DNA of 64,000 bases from Miscanthus floridulus (GCF_019320115.1 NC_089585.1:142395600-142459599), one strand, 5' to 3'; positions 23,204-35,802 are shown, numbered from the stretch's first letter. A program made the numbers and translations. The notes: generated by a model from the sequence alone, not told the origin.

Positions 23204-23672
23204 TGTCGACGAAATATGGTCGGCAGTCTATCTAGGGGTATGCCCAAGGTAGTAGATTGTCGGCAGACAGATGCGCAAGCCCCAAACAAGACGGTGACGC
23301 AAGACAGACACGAGGTTTTATCCAGGTTCGGCCGCTAAGAAGGCGTAATACCTACGTCCTGCGTCTGATTGTATTGTTGTATGTCAATGAGAGATGTTTT
23401 TAGAGGGGTCCCATGCCCGCCTTATATAGTCCGGGGGCAGGGTTACAGATCTGGAACCTAATCCTAGCCAGTTACAATTGCCATAGGTGACCGGATAAGG
23501 ATTCCTATTCTAACCGACCAGGATCTTGCTTGATCGTCAAATCTGTCTAGACTCCTTGCGCGGGACTCCGAACAGGTTGGCCGGGCCGCGCGTCATCTTT
23601 TGGTGGACCGGACCCTCTGATCTGGGCCGGCTCAAGCCTAGCGGTAAGGGTATAGGGGTTAATACCCCCACA
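23204..23672 (-). repeat. 3' LTR of the third gypsy element
   Basis: 469 bp, TGTCGACGAAATATGG to TACCCCCACA. Nearly identical to 35804-36274; I counted about 18 substitutions, two-thirds of them transitions, and two 1-bp indels. Confidence 0.9.
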
Positions 23673-23910
23673 GGTAGTCCCCGAGCACCATGTATTATGC
23701 TGCGACACGCTATTTTAACCTTCTCCGAACACTGAGGCTTGAGTTCTTGACATCTCTGACCACCGTTGTCACTGGAGAAGTAGGTTGTCCGAAGAATGTA
23801 TGGTGCTCTTAAGAAAAAAGAAAAAGATTTTCATCCTGGGAAGTGTGCTCACTTGTATTTCTGAAAAGAAATGTAAGTGCGTCTTGAAGCGTAGCGTCCT
23901 TGATCACCAG

Positions 23911-24580
23911 AGGCGTAGGGGTCGAAAAACAAACACATTCACCGCAAGGTGAAGTGTGCCCACTTAGTCCCCGAGCCTGGTAGTAGGTGACGCAGGCGCG
24001 TGGTGCCAGTGTCTAAAAAGAATTCCCAGTCAAGTCGAAAATCCAATCATAATATAAGCCATACGAGATGCACCGGCAGGTGCATCGTACCGATGTAGTC
24101 TCCGAGCTTGCTGGAAGGCAAAGTATAAACCTTGTAGCAAGGTCTAAATAAATGTCTCTCAACTGTATGTGAGTACAAATCACATGTAGCCGAGGAGAGC
24201 GGTCTCCGAGCAGTGGTCGGGACAGTTCCCGAGCACGATAGTAATCCTGACAATCAGTCAAAGCATAGGGGTCGATTAAATAAACACATTCACCGCAAGG
24301 TGAAGTGTGCCCACTTAGTCCCCGAGCCTGGTAGTAGGTGACGCAGGCACGTGGTGCCAGGGTCTAAAAAGAATTTCTACTGGAGTTAAGAATCCAATCG
24401 TCGTACAATCAATACGAGATGCACCGGCAGGTGCATCGTACCGATGTAGTCCCCGAGCTTGCTGGAAGGCAAAGTATAAGCCTTGTAGCAAGGTCTAAAT
24501 AAATGTCTCTCAACTGTATGTGAGTACAAATCACATGTAGCCGAGGAGAGCAATCGCCGAGCATTCTTCGGAACAGTCCC
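23911..24580 (-). repeat. 351-bp direct duplication beside the LTR
   Basis: The word aaacacattc starts at 23931 and at 24282. The match continues through 'gtgaagtgtgcccacttag', 'gagatgcaccggcaggtgc' and 'gtctctcaactgtatgtgag' to about 24550. It lies in the non-coding region between the accessory gene and the 3' LTR. Copies differ by few substitutions, so the duplication is fairly recent. Confidence 0.8.
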
Positions 24581-24760
24581 CGAGCACGGTAGCGGTCGGG
24601 ACAGTCCCCGAGCACGGTAGTGATCGGAGCAGTCCTTGAGCACGGTAGTGGTCGGAGCAGTCCCCGAGCATGGTAGTGATCCGGGCAGTCCCTGAGCACA
24701 GTAGTGGTCGGAGCAGTCCCCGAGCACAGTAGTGGTCTGGACCATCCCTGAGCACGAGAC
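24570..24760 (-). repeat. 28-bp minisatellite, about seven units
   Basis: The unit 'cagtccccgagcacggtagtggtcggag' repeats from about 24577 with one to three changes per copy (gtagcggtcggga, gtagtgatcggag, catggtagtgatccggg). It contains the 'tccccgagca' word that also adjoins the LTR at 23678, so it may have grown from the polypurine-tract region. Confidence 0.8.
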
Positions 24761-25249
24761 ATGCAGCGAAGAAACGAATGCCGCTTGTAATATTATTTGG
24801 TGTATTTATTTATCTTCTTACTCTGTCAAGTCCAATCTGTCACGTCTGGTCAAAAAAGCAGACGGGTATAGCATGTCATACTGCCTTCTTGTCCTTTCAA
24901 GCAAACAGTCGCTTGGCACCTGTAAGGAGGTGCGTCAGTGTGGGCCCTCTCACACTAGCAACGAAGAGGCGCGTACACTAGTAACGAAGGGGCGCGTATA
25001 TTGGCATAGATCTTGAGGTTGTGAAAACAACCGTTTGCGGCGCGTGCGCACGACTCCCAAGAATCTCGGGCGGACAAAACGACGGAACTCTTGGTTATTT
25101 ATAATATAGAACTGGTAAGTTACTTTTTACCAATCCCCATTACCATTCGCCGCCGCAGCCTTCTTCTTCCTCTTGCCAACCCTAATACCTCTGAAATCAT
25201 CACCAATCACCCCTCCACCGTATCCACCTCCATCAACAAGGGCGGATTC

Positions 25250-28200
25250 ATGGCGAAGAGTGACGCCCAGAAGAAAGCCGGAGTCATGGCGAAGGAGTGG
25301 TGGAAGTCAAGAAGCAACGAGCAAACCATCGAAGACCTCGTCATCATGGGAGTACTCCACAACAAGGCACTCGCAGGATGCCGCGCGCCAGAAGGAGAAA
25401 GGTACCCCGATCCACAACTAGGTGAGATTGTGGTTTTTGAAGATTTCTTCAAGCGGGGTTTTGGGGTTCCAGTGCACCCTTTCCTTCAGGGGCTCTGTTT
25501 GTATTACGAGATTGGGATTTGCAATCTGCATCCCAACTCGATTCTTCTTGTCTCCACCTTCATTCATCTTTGCGAAGCATATGGTGGCTTCCAACCCCAT
25601 TTCGACTTCTTTCGCCATCTTTTCTGTCTGCGGAAGAAAGGAAGCGGTGGCTCAAAGATAGCCGGAGGTGTGTACCTCAATCTGCGTGACGGGATGAAGG
25701 CCCAGTACTTGCACTGCCCTTGGAACACATCGTTGGACGACTGGTACAAGAAGTGGTTCTACATCCGCGAAGAGCCGAACACGATCACATTGTGCGACGT
25801 GGGGTTCATTCCGGGGAAGAAGAACAGTTGGTCGGAGAAGCCCAAGCACTTGGAACAGATCTCAGAACTTCTTGAGATGATCCCATGGAAGAAATTGAAT
25901 GGTCCGAGCGTGGTCAGGAACTTCATCAGCCGAAGGATCCAGCCTTGCCAGAGGAGGGTACATCCCGGCTACGAGTACCAAGGTAGCGCAGACCCAACTA
26001 GGACCAGGCAAGAGGCGCTTGACAAGATAGAAGTCAAAGCTAGGATTGGAGAGCTATTCAACTTAGCTGATCCAAATTATGTCAGGTTGAGCGACATCGA
26101 GCACGCTTTCAAGCTGGCCCGACCTCCCCCAAAGGTAAATTATGCTGCCTTGTACCCGTAGAGTTATGTTGTAACAGAAACTTACTGTGTTGTCGCCTTT
26201 ATGTTTCCTAGAGTAATGGTCGTGACGGAGCAGCAGTGTTCGTGTCTCCACCCCCTGGTGTGGATTGGCCGCAAGTTGCCGGCCCAACCACCCAGACCAG
26301 CGCCAGGATCGAAGACGTCGACTAGGCCATACTCGGGGTTGGGGAGGAGGCAACGGCCAGGCTGCTGGCAAGCGGCCGGTGGCCAGCAAGCGTCGTCAGG
26401 CCATCTTTACACTGTCAGATGATGAAACAGAGGATGCAGACATCTTCTGACTCGTCCCTCAAAAGAGGAGGAGACAACTGGAGTCGACGGAGCAGGGTGG
26501 CTCCTCTGTGCCAGTGGGACTCACATCACCGACCACTGCAATGCAGAGGACAAGCGGCAAAGGGGTCGAGCATCAAGCCCCGGCACCGGTACTGGTCGTG
26601 GAAAGAGACCCGGTGGCACCCGCAGAGCACGTGGAGCAAGCACGGACGAAGAGACGCGCCTTCGCCACAGCATTCCGTGCTTCCAAGCTGTAAGTATTTG
26701 TAACCTTGATGTAAGCTTACAATTTATATTGAATACTATTGTCTTCTGAACTTATCTCTGATATATTAGGTCGGCATCCACCAAAAATCCCAACCAACTA
26801 GCCGGGTGCGGCATGGCTCCACCAGCAATGGCGGAGAAAACTGCCCAGCAGCCGGTTATGGAGGAACCTGTAGCAGAAAGTCCGCCGGAGCCTCAGCGGA
26901 CGAGCGGCCAGACGACAGTCCCCGAGTAGTTGGTCGAGGGGAGATCCGAGCCAAGTACAAGTGCTCTGAGCAATAACCCTGCTGAGGGGATACTTCGGCG
27001 CCAAGGGTATCAGACCAAACCGAGGAGCAGCAGCCGGAGGTGGCACAGAGCACGTTTGCCGATGCTACGGCCCGTGGGAAAGCCATAGTAATCGCAGAGA
27101 CTGCAAACTCCAGACCAGCGCCGCTACCCGAACAAGAGGCCGAAGAGGACGAAGTAGAAGAGGTCCTGGGCCGTCCCCAGGACAAGCGACAACATATATA
27201 TGTGTCGCGCTGGCGGAACGACCAATGGGTTATGCATGAGGAAATCCCAGAGGTCGAAGAGACCATGAAAGTTGAACGAGCAGCAAAACGTCTGGTGACG
27301 GAAGTCTAGGTATGTTTGGCTTGACCACTTGATCCTACTATCCAGTCAAACTGTCTAACTTAGCTTTTTTTACATGCAGGACTTGATGAAGACCGCAAGG
27401 TACCGAAAGAAGTGCTTCGACCAGATTGAGGGGGTCACAGCAAGCAATAGAGAACTGGCGCCCGAGGTGGAACGCTTGCGCCACCAACTTGAAGCCACCG
27501 ACCAGGAGAGGACGGAGCGAGAGGCACAGAACCAGAACCTGGTCGTCTAGCTCAGTAACAAAGAGCAGGAAAAAACAAGTAAGTTGTCACCTCATCACAG
27601 CAAGTGCACGACACGTGTTGTTGCATTGTTGGTAGTAACAGCTGTAATGCAGGCTTAGAAGCTGAAGTAGTCCGTCTCCAAGAGGAGAATAGCCGTGTGG
27701 CCATAGAGTGTGGTCGCCTGAAGGAGGACAACAAGAAACTGGCACACGACTAGTCGCAACTCCAGGACCGCACAACCAAGATAAAGGAGGAACTAAAAAG
27801 TAAGTGTTCCAGACCACCTTGCTCATTCTGTTGCCCGTGTTATCTTATCGTGGCGTGACATTTTAATATCTTGTGCGGTTTGCAGTTTTGAAAGTCAACG
27901 CCAAGAAGCATCTAGAAACCATGATGAAAGATCGTGATGGCTGGAAGGCACGATGCCTAGAGATCACCGAGGATCGGGACACATGGAAGAACCGGTGCCA
28001 GGAAGTGGCAACTGGCATTTTGCCCGTCCTCAACCTTATCGACCCAGCGCTTACAGAGGAAGCGCCAAGGACGCCGCAGCTCGGACTGGTCGAGAGATGC
28101 CAAAAGGCACGGGAATGGTTCCAAGAGTTCGTGAAGGAGGCGGGTGAGTACACAGGCGCACATGTGCTAAGCATGGTGCATGCCCACTACCCCCTGATCG

Positions 28201-28547
28201 ATCTCAAGCGCCTGGAGGCTGGGTACCCGAAGGAGGTAAATCCAGACAAGGCTGAGGAGCTTCGGATGACTCAGCTGGACCTATCTTCAAAGATAATTGG
28301 TGACATTAACCTGTGTGGAGGTGGGACAGCACCTGTACAGGGTACGCCATCAACAAGCCAGCTGGAAACACCATCAGTTGTGAGCCAACTGGCGAAGCCT
28401 GCGGTCTCGACCAGCCAGGTATCGGCGGGGCCATCCTCTTCAGCTCGACCAGTACAGGAGTCCCCGAGACTCGAGCGGGATGTCGGAAGTAGCGAGCAGC
28501 AGGTGCCGCGTGCCCCGACCAGCCAACAGGATAGGCTAGAGCTGTAG
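25250..28547 (+). pseudogene. Spliced antisense accessory gene of the gypsy element
   Basis: This runs opposite to its host element's gag-pol and meets integrase tail to tail. Exon 1 (25250-26134) encodes the gypsy-type transposon domain (FKRGFGVPVHPFLQGL, FQPHFDFFRHLF, WFYIRE). Likely introns have consensus sites: 26135-26211 (AAG|GTAAAT...CTAG), 26694-26769, about 27310-27380, about 27580-27653 and 27799-27885 (AAA|GTAAGT...TTTGCAG). Later exons give an acidic and Pro-rich middle, a coiled coil, and a conserved C-terminal domain (about 27886-28300, with GLVERCQKAREWF and LIDLKRLEAGYP). At least two in-frame stops (near 26323 and 26450, TAG and TGA) break exon 2, hence pseudogene. The exon structure in a retroelement shows that the gene is read from the DNA minus strand of the element. 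Its role is unknown. Confidence 0.7.
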
Positions 28548-29055
28548 AAGAAGGATGTAGTTGTGTTATTGTAAACTTGTACCTCTTCAGGCAAGCTTGT
28601 AATAATGTAACTGTATATCATTATAAGCTTATTTGTTTTGTATAAAACGTATTTAAGCTTGAAACTCGTGTTGGCGTAACTAAGTGAGAATATGTTAGCG
28701 TTCTGTTTAGTTGTACCAGTTTACTCGACACGTCATCCTGAAAAGTTTGTATGGCCCTGATTTGGCATGTGGTCGGAGTGTGAGGTGCGTGACCTATGCA
28801 CACGTAGACGCGAACAAGTCAAACCAGGGGGACCTGCCGATCACCCGTAGCGTAGAGAGCGGATCCCATGCACGTGTTGAGAGGAACCGGAGACAGGGCC
28901 TGCTCCGAAAACCCATGAAGGAATGGTGGTCGGCTTTGACTGGCTAAGTTAGAATAACCATAAAATTCGAAGTGACACAATCATAGTGGTCGGAGAAATC
29001 ATAATAGCTTTATTGAATTAAATCGAAAGTACAAGAGGAGTACATATCTCAGTAG
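28548..29055. other. Non-coding spacer between the accessory gene and pol
   Basis: The shared 3' flank of two convergent coding blocks. AT-rich 28550-28640 could hold the accessory gene's polyadenylation signals (ataataat.taactg, attataagctta). No ORF with a domain. Confidence 0.4.
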
Positions 29056-30417
29056 TTAAGCATAGAAACGCCTAAGCTTGTCGATGTGCCATGAATTTGG
29101 TACGTCCGTACCGTCCAGGTGAGTTAACCTGTAAGACGTTGGTCGTGTGACTTCCTTGATCATGAAGGGCCCCTCCCATGGAGTTGCGAGTTTATGGACG
29201 CTAGCCTGATTCATCTTCCACTTCAGGACCAGGTCCCCGACCATGAAGAACCGCTCCTTAACGTTCTTGTTGTAGTACCTGCGCAAAACAGCAAGGTATT
29301 TGGCTGTACGTACGCAAGAATCGAGCCACTTCTCTTCTGCACTATTCACTTCTAGCTCCCTCGCTTCATTGGCCTTGTCTTCATCGAAGTTCTCTACCCA
29401 TGCTGATCTGAAGGCTATATCTGCTGGGAGCACTGCCTCGGCACCGTAAACCATAAAATATGGTGACACGTCGGTATTGCGACTGGGCTAGGTTCTGAGG
29501 CCCCAGACCATGGCTGGTAACTCTTTGAGCCATCTTCCTGGGGCTTTGTCGTTTTCTCTGTACATCCTCTTCTTAAGTGCGTCCAAGATCATACCGTTTG
29601 CCCGCTCAACCTGTCCATTAGCTCTAGGGTGCGCCACCGAGACGTATTTTACCACTATGCTCCTTTCATCGCATAAGTCCCAAAAAGCGTTCCCGGTGAA
29701 CTGAGTACCTAGATCAGTGATGATGCTATTGGGTATGCCGAAGCGGTGGATGACCTGGTCGATGAACATGACGGCTTTTTCTGAAGATGCCTGTACCAGA
29801 GGCATGTACTCTATCCACTTAGAAAATTTGTCGATCAGCACAAAGACACATGTAAATTTCCCAGGAGCCGGCTTGAAGGGTCCGATCATATCCAGTCCCC
29901 AGCATGCAAAAGGCCAAGAGGCTGGTATTGTCTGAATCTCGTGTGCTGGGACGTGGATTCTCTTGGTGAAGAACTGACAACCCTCACAATGGCGGACTAG
30001 CTTCTCTGCATCGGCTACAGCCGACGGCCAATAAAACTCTGCTCGGAAAGCCTTGCCAACCAGCGTTCTCGAGGCCGCATGGTTGCCGCAGGAGCTAGAG
30101 TGGATTTGGTCCAGGAGACGTTCGCAATCCTCCTGGGTTATACATTTCATCAAGATTTCCTCCTTTGCGTTCTTGCGCCACAATTTGCCATCGACGAGCA
30201 GATACTGCTTACTGCGCCGCATCAGGCGTTCGTTTTCTATCTGATCGGTGTAGCCGCTACCATCTATCAGGTACTTGATGAAAGGTACTCTCCAGTCAGG
30301 CTTCTTAGTGGTCGGAGGTGGTTCGATGGTGTTCGACGCCGGAACCGTAGCCACCAAAAGCTGGTCTGGAGGCTTACCGGCCGTGGGATCTTTCTCTTTG
30401 ATGGAAGGTGTGAGCAA
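29056..30417 (-). pseudogene. Gypsy integrase and C-terminal domain
   Basis: Zinc region H-x-x-x-H...CEGC (30130-30000). The catalytic core keeps Asp in WGLDMIGPF (about 29890), Asp in IITDLGTQFTG (about 29710) and Glu in NGQVERANGMI (about 29600), so the DDE triad is intact. A TAG near 29488 separates the core from the post-integrase segment MSPYFMVYGAEA...LHKLRRFYA (29469-29056). Integrase would insert the cDNA into host chromatin. One stop is enough to disable this copy. Confidence 0.85.
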
Positions 30418-30456
30418 GTCTTGAACAAATACGCCATGTGGGACTTTAGCTTGGGA

Positions 30457-32235
30457 TTATCCTAACTTTGACAGCGCATCTGCTGCTTGATTTTTGTCCC
30501 GGACCACATGTGTGTACTCGATGCCATAGAACTTGCCTTCCAACTTTCTGATCGATTTGCAGTATGCGTCCATCTTTTCGCTGGTCGTGTCCCAGTCCTT
30601 GTTGAGCTGGTTGATGACCAGAGCCGAGTCTCCATAGACATAGAGACGTTTGACACCGAGCTCGACCGCAATGCGCAAACCATGTAGGCATGCTTCGTAC
30701 TCGACGGCGTTATTAGATGCTAGGAAATGAATCCTGAGGACATACCGGAGCTGCTCCTTGGATGGTGACACGAAAAGGACTCCTGCTCCTACGCCGTCGA
30801 TGTTGAGAGAACTGTCGAAGTACATCTTCCAATACTCGTCAGGCCCCTAAGAGGTAGGCGTGCTTAAGTCTGTCTACTCGACGATGAAATCAACGAGTGC
30901 CTGAGACTTGATTGTAGTACGGCTTGCGAATTCCAAGGAGAAGGGGCATAGCTCCATTGCCCACTTGACGATGCGCCCATTTGCATCCTTGTTGCTAATG
31001 ATGTCTCGCAGAGGGTACTCAGTCATGACCACCACACGATATCCATCGAAGTAATGTTTCAACTTTCAGGATGTTATCAGTATGGCGTAGATCAATTTCT
31101 TGATCTGTGGGTACCTGGTCTTGGATTCATTGAGCACCCCACTGATGAAATAGATTGGTCGCTGTACCTTGTAGACGTGGCCGGGCTCGTCGCGTTCGAC
31201 CACCATGGCAGTGGAGACCACTCGATTAGTCGTCGCAATGTAAAGCAGGAGTGTTTCGTCTTCTCTAGGAGCAGTAAGGACTGGAGGTGACGTAAGGTAT
31301 TATTTTAGCTGTGTGAAGGCAGCGTCTACTTCCTTCGACCACTCAAACTTCTCGGATGCTTTGAGCAGTTTAAAGAACGGTAATCCCTTTTTGCCTAATC
31401 TTGATATGAAACGGCTGAGAGCGGCCATGCATCCGGTAAGCTTCTGAACATCCTTCACCTTTTTGGGCGGCTTCATGTCCAAGACAGCTTTGACTTTCTC
31501 CGGGTTAGGGCGTATGCCGTCATGACTGACGACGTTGCCAAGTAGTATGCTAGAAGGAACACCAAAGATACACTTCTTTGGGTTTAATTTCCATTGGAAT
31601 GTGTTAAGGGCTGCAAAGGTGCGTTCCAGGTTGTCAACAAGGGTATGTGCTTCCTTGGTTTTGACAACTACATCATCAACATAAGCCTCGACAAGGTCGT
31701 CTTTTATCTCGTCTTTGAGGCAGGCCTATATAGCGCGTTGGTAGGTAGCCCTGGCGTTCTTGAGCCCAAACGACATGGTCGTGTAGCAGTAGGCGCCAAA
31801 AGATGTCTTGATCTGGTCATCCTTTTTGAGAGCGATATGGTGATAACCAGAGTAGCAATCGAGAAAGGAAAGCAGCTCGCAACCGGCGGTTGAATCTACG
31901 ACCTCGTCTATGCGAGGTAAGCCGAAGGGGTCCTTAGGGTAGTGTTTGTTGAGATTAGTGTAATCAACGCACATTCTCCATTCATTATTCTTTTTGTGTA
32001 CAAGAACCGGGTTGGCTAACCACCCCGGATGATACACTTCTTTGATAAATCCGGCTGCCAAAAGCCGTGTAACTTCTACCCTAATCGCCTCCTTCTTGTC
32101 GCGAGTGAGCCGTCGTAGCTTCTGCTTGATAGGTTTGGCCTTGCCGTTGACATTCAAGGAGTGCTCGATCAAGTTTTGAGGTACACCGGGCATGTTAGCA
32201 GGTTTCCATGCGAACACATCCACGTTGCTCCTCAA
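30457..32235 (-). pseudogene. Gypsy reverse transcriptase and RNase H
   Basis: RT begins near 32235 with RLLAAGFIKEVYHPGWLANP and CVDYTNLNKHYPKDPF; the YVDD active-site motif lies near 31670. The connection region (GCMAALSRFISRLG) and the RNase H-like segments follow. RNase H keeps YFDSSLNIDG (Asp), VEYEACLHGL (Glu) and VYGDSALV (Asp) at 30820-30600. In-frame stops occur near 31726, 31300, 31063, 30874, 30850 and 30457. Each stop differs by one C-to-T or G-to-A change from a Gln, Arg or Trp codon. Confidence 0.85.
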
Positions 32236-32256
32236 GAACCTGACGAGCGCGTCTTC

Positions 32257-33003
32257 CTATTTGGGATCCAGGTTGGCCCCGATAAGGGCCATTTTGCTAG
32301 GATCACCGTTGACCAGCTGGATCACCTTGTGCTCCTTGGACTTGGTGTTCTTGCGTGGAGCCTCGAGCTCTGGGATCTCCAGGTGGTCGGCCGAGGTCTT
32401 CTTGGCGTCGAGCATGGTCTTGGCCATGCGAATAGAGAGGTCGTGAGCCTCTGCTACTTTGAAGCTGTCGTCCTCGCAGGTATAAGCTATGTATACGTTG
32501 CCCCTGAGAGTTAGAACTCCTTTCTCGATAGGCATCTTCAGCACCAGATACCTGTAATGAGGTATGGCCATGAACTTGGTAAGCGATGGTCGACCTAGGA
32601 TAGCATGGTAGGTGCCGTCGAAGTCAGCGACCACAAAGTTGACGTAGTCGGTGCGGAAGTGGTCTGGGGTCCCAAACTGCACAGATAACGTGATCTGCCC
32701 GAGAGGTGTAGAGCTCTGTTCGGGGAGAACACCCCAGAACCGTGCCTCGTATGGCTTGAGATCCACCTGGGTTATCTTCAGGGCCGGCAGACTGTTCTTA
32801 AATAGTATATCGATGGAGCTGTCGCCGTCAATCAGCACTCTGTCGAATTGAACTTTGTTGATACAAGGATCGAGGACCAGGGGAAAACGTCCTGGTTCAG
32901 GTATTGCAGCCCATTGGTCTTTTCTGCTGAAGGAGATCTCGCGGTGAGACCAAGGAGAGAGTCGTGGATCGGCGATGAGGTTGTCGGTGTTGGCCACGTT
33001 CAA
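32257..33003 (-). pseudogene. Gypsy aspartic protease region
   Basis: The protease motif reads VLIDGDSSIDILF near 32840, where the family usually has DGGS or DTGS; the Gly-to-Asp change at the third position may impair it. The C-terminal part carries AILGRPSLTKFMAIPHY (32600-32560), a typical protease flap-to-RT linker word. Stops at about 33031 and 32257 bound the frame. Confidence 0.75.
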
Positions 33004-33030
33004 GCAAGCGCGGGCGAGCAGCTTGCGTTC

Positions 33031-35757
33031 TCATTTGGTCTCGATGGACACTTTGCCTCCAATGATGGTGTGCACGCGGTCGGTTGGCTTGACATACTTG
33101 TGATGGGGATCTACGTCTTCATCGTCGTTGTCCTCGTTGCGCTGTTCCACTGCATCGTTAGGCTTGTCGGACGTATCCGGAGCCTGTTGACGCGTGTAGA
33201 TAGACTTGAGAACGTGGCAGTTCTCCATGGTGTGGTTTGACTTGGGATGGAGCTGGCAGGGCCCTTTCAATGCTTTGGCGTAGTCTTCTTCGTAGTTACG
33301 ACGTCCGCCCCCTTTTTTGACGGTGTTGACCTCGCCGTCGTCTTCCCGAGCACGCTTGCCCCTGTAATCGTCATGGCGGTTACGCCACTGATTACGTTGG
33401 TCGCGGTGGTCGTGGGAGTCGTTGCGCTGGTTGCGGCGGTCAAAATTGTCGTTCCGACCACGGTTACCGTGGTAGTCATCGCGGTGTGGGGGGTGGTCGG
33501 AGCGCAGAACCCTTGCTGCTTCTTCGATAATTATCTTCTTAGCGTCGTCGGCATCCGCATATTTCTTAGCGGTGGCCAGGAGCGCTGTGACCGATTCAGG
33601 CCTCTTGCGGAGGAGCTTGTCCCTTAGAGCGTCGTGGAAGCGGAGGCCAGTGATGAAAGCCTCGATTGCCTCGCTGTCGGAGATTGACGGGACCTTGATG
33701 CGCATCTCCGAGAAACGCTGGACGTACTCGCGCAGTGGCTCATCTTTCCAATCTCGAATCCGCTGCAGATCGTATTTGTTGCTGGGTTGCTCGCAAGTGG
33801 CAATGAAGTTGTCGATGAAAGCTTGCTTTAGTTCTTGCCAGGAATCAAAGTAGTTCGCCGGCAAGCTGACCAGCCATTGGTGATCTGCATGACCAACAGC
33901 TACAGAAGTAGTTAGACATGACGTGCTCGTCAGCCATGGCTGATCTTCACGCGGTTTCGTAGAGCATGACCCATAATTCGGGGTTCTCCTTGCCGTCATA
34001 CTTCTGAAGTTTTTCGAGCTTGAAGTTCTTGGGCCATATGACTTGGCGAAGGTGCGGAGTAAACTGCTTCAAACCCGGCGGGCCGTGGGCAGTATCATAT
34101 TCCATACGGTGATAGCTTTCGTGGGATGCACGATCGTTGGCTCTCTGGTTGATGCGATCGCGCAGATCACGTCCCCCGAGGTAATGGCGGAGATCGTTAT
34201 TGCCATCACGGCGATCTCGATTGCCATCTAGATTAGCCCTGCGACCGTGGTTATCGCGGCGATTATCGCGGTTGTCTCGATGGTTGTCGTCCCAGACGTT
34301 GCGGCGGTTGTCCTATCGATGGCGGTTGTCATCTCGACCACCATCATGGCCACCGTTTCTGCCTTGACGGTTATCTGATGGGTCGTTGTTGCACGAGCCA
34401 CATTGGTTGGGTGGCTATGAGCGACTTGAGTACTGGCGGCTGTGGCTTGACTCGACTGAGACGGATGGAGCCCGGGCTTGATTTACAATCTCTGCGGTCT
34501 AGGCCATAGCAGCCGTCAGATAGGCTTGTATTTCATCGCGAACTGCCTGAGTTTTCGGGGTATTGGGTAGCCGTTGCATTGTCGCCATAGCGACGGCTAC
34601 GTTGGCGCTTGGAGTCCTGAAGACCTGTTTGTCCCCCACCCTGTCGAAGGCATTGTTGAGGTCGCGTGGCTAGACCCTTATGCGTCGTGCCTCCTCTTCT
34701 GCTTCGGCTTCGATTTGTCGGCGATTAAACCGGTCAATATTGCGTGCTTCGCGTGCAATCCTTTCCTGTTCTGTTTCACCGACTGCTGGTGGCTCATCAT
34801 TACTGACAACATTGATCAAATCCCCTCGTCTTGGTGGGAAAGACGGGAATTGTGGGAACCCCGGGGCGTGGTCTAGGATATCCAGATCGTATTCGACGCC
34901 TTCATCATCGTGATGCTGGAGCTCAGTGTGGATGGAAGCATTAGATGCGATGCCAGACGAGGAGCTGGAGTCACCCTCTTGGACTGTGTGGACGGATCCT
35001 TCTTGATAATCCTCAATCCGGATCATGTTGACAAAGTTGCGTGGCTTCGGCCGAGGTCGATGTATGAAACACAGATCCGAGCGGCGTTGTACATTATACA
35101 CGTAGTTGGAGGCAGCGTTTCGCAGGTCGTAGGGCTGGGCCTGGTAGTTCTCCGTCAAGGCTTCGTACTCGGAGAGCCGGAGACCCATCGCGGAGGCTGG
35201 CCGACGACAAGCGGAGCGCCCTTCAGGAGTAGATATGACCACGAGATATGTACCAAGTCGTGCAGGACGACTGGCCCGAGCTGGTCGGGTAGATCTGTTG
35301 TGGGAAGCGATTACCTGCTCATTAGGTCCACTTTGAATTGAACTTACCAGAGCTAGGGTTTCAGCAAGTTTGGTGCCGACCCGATCGATGGAGTCGAGCA
35401 GGTCGGTGTTGTCGATCTGCTTCCCTTTGTAGCGGGGAAGCGGACGACGGGTTGTCAGCGTGGCTGAAGGCGATGCGGGCGTGGTCGGAGCCAGATCCAC
35501 CGTGGTCGGAGCCAGATCCACCGTGGTCGGAGCCAGATCCACCGTAGTCGGAGCCAGATCCCCCGTGGTCGGAGCCGTATCCACCGTGGTCGGAGCCGTA
35601 GCCGATGCAGGTGAAGCAGCGGTCGACGCAGGTTGAATCCGTGCCTCCTCCGTGATCGTGGCGATGAAGTCGTCGGAGCCGGTGGTCCAGGTGATCTGAC
35701 CGATGGTGAACGTGAGGCCGTTCGGTGTAGCCATGAAGCCGGGGATGATGACCATCT
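33031..35757 (-). pseudogene. Gypsy gag
   Basis: The gag core lies at 33900-33550 (WQELKQAFIDNFIATCE, LREYVQRFSEMRIKVPSI, EAFITGLRFHDALRDKL). It is followed by an Arg/Asp/Asn-rich basic region, probably nucleic-acid binding, and a C-terminal CQLHPKSNHTMENCHVLK zinc-knuckle-like segment (33260-33200). The N-terminal part (35757-34670) has tandem APTTVDL repeats. Stops near 34670, 34505, 34413, 34315 and 33955 interrupt it. Confidence 0.75.
35481..35606 (-). repeat. 21-bp minisatellite in gag
   Basis: About six units of 'gtggtcggagccagatccacc', the last ones altered (gccgtatccacc). On the coding strand it gives a repeated APTTVDL heptad. The same gtggtcggag word is in the 28-bp minisatellite at 24570, near the other LTR. 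Confidence 0.85.
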
Positions 35758-35784
35758 TGTTCGCTTGGAGAGCAGTACGCACAC

Positions 35785-35802
35785 CCCCTACCTGGCGCGC
35801 CA
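35785..35802 (-). other. Primer-binding site
   Basis: On the minus strand TGGCGCGCCAGGTAGGGG begins one base inside the end of the 5' LTR. It starts with TGG, the complement of a tRNA CCA end. The same site with two differences follows the 5' LTR of the second element (about 19697-19714). Confidence 0.75.
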
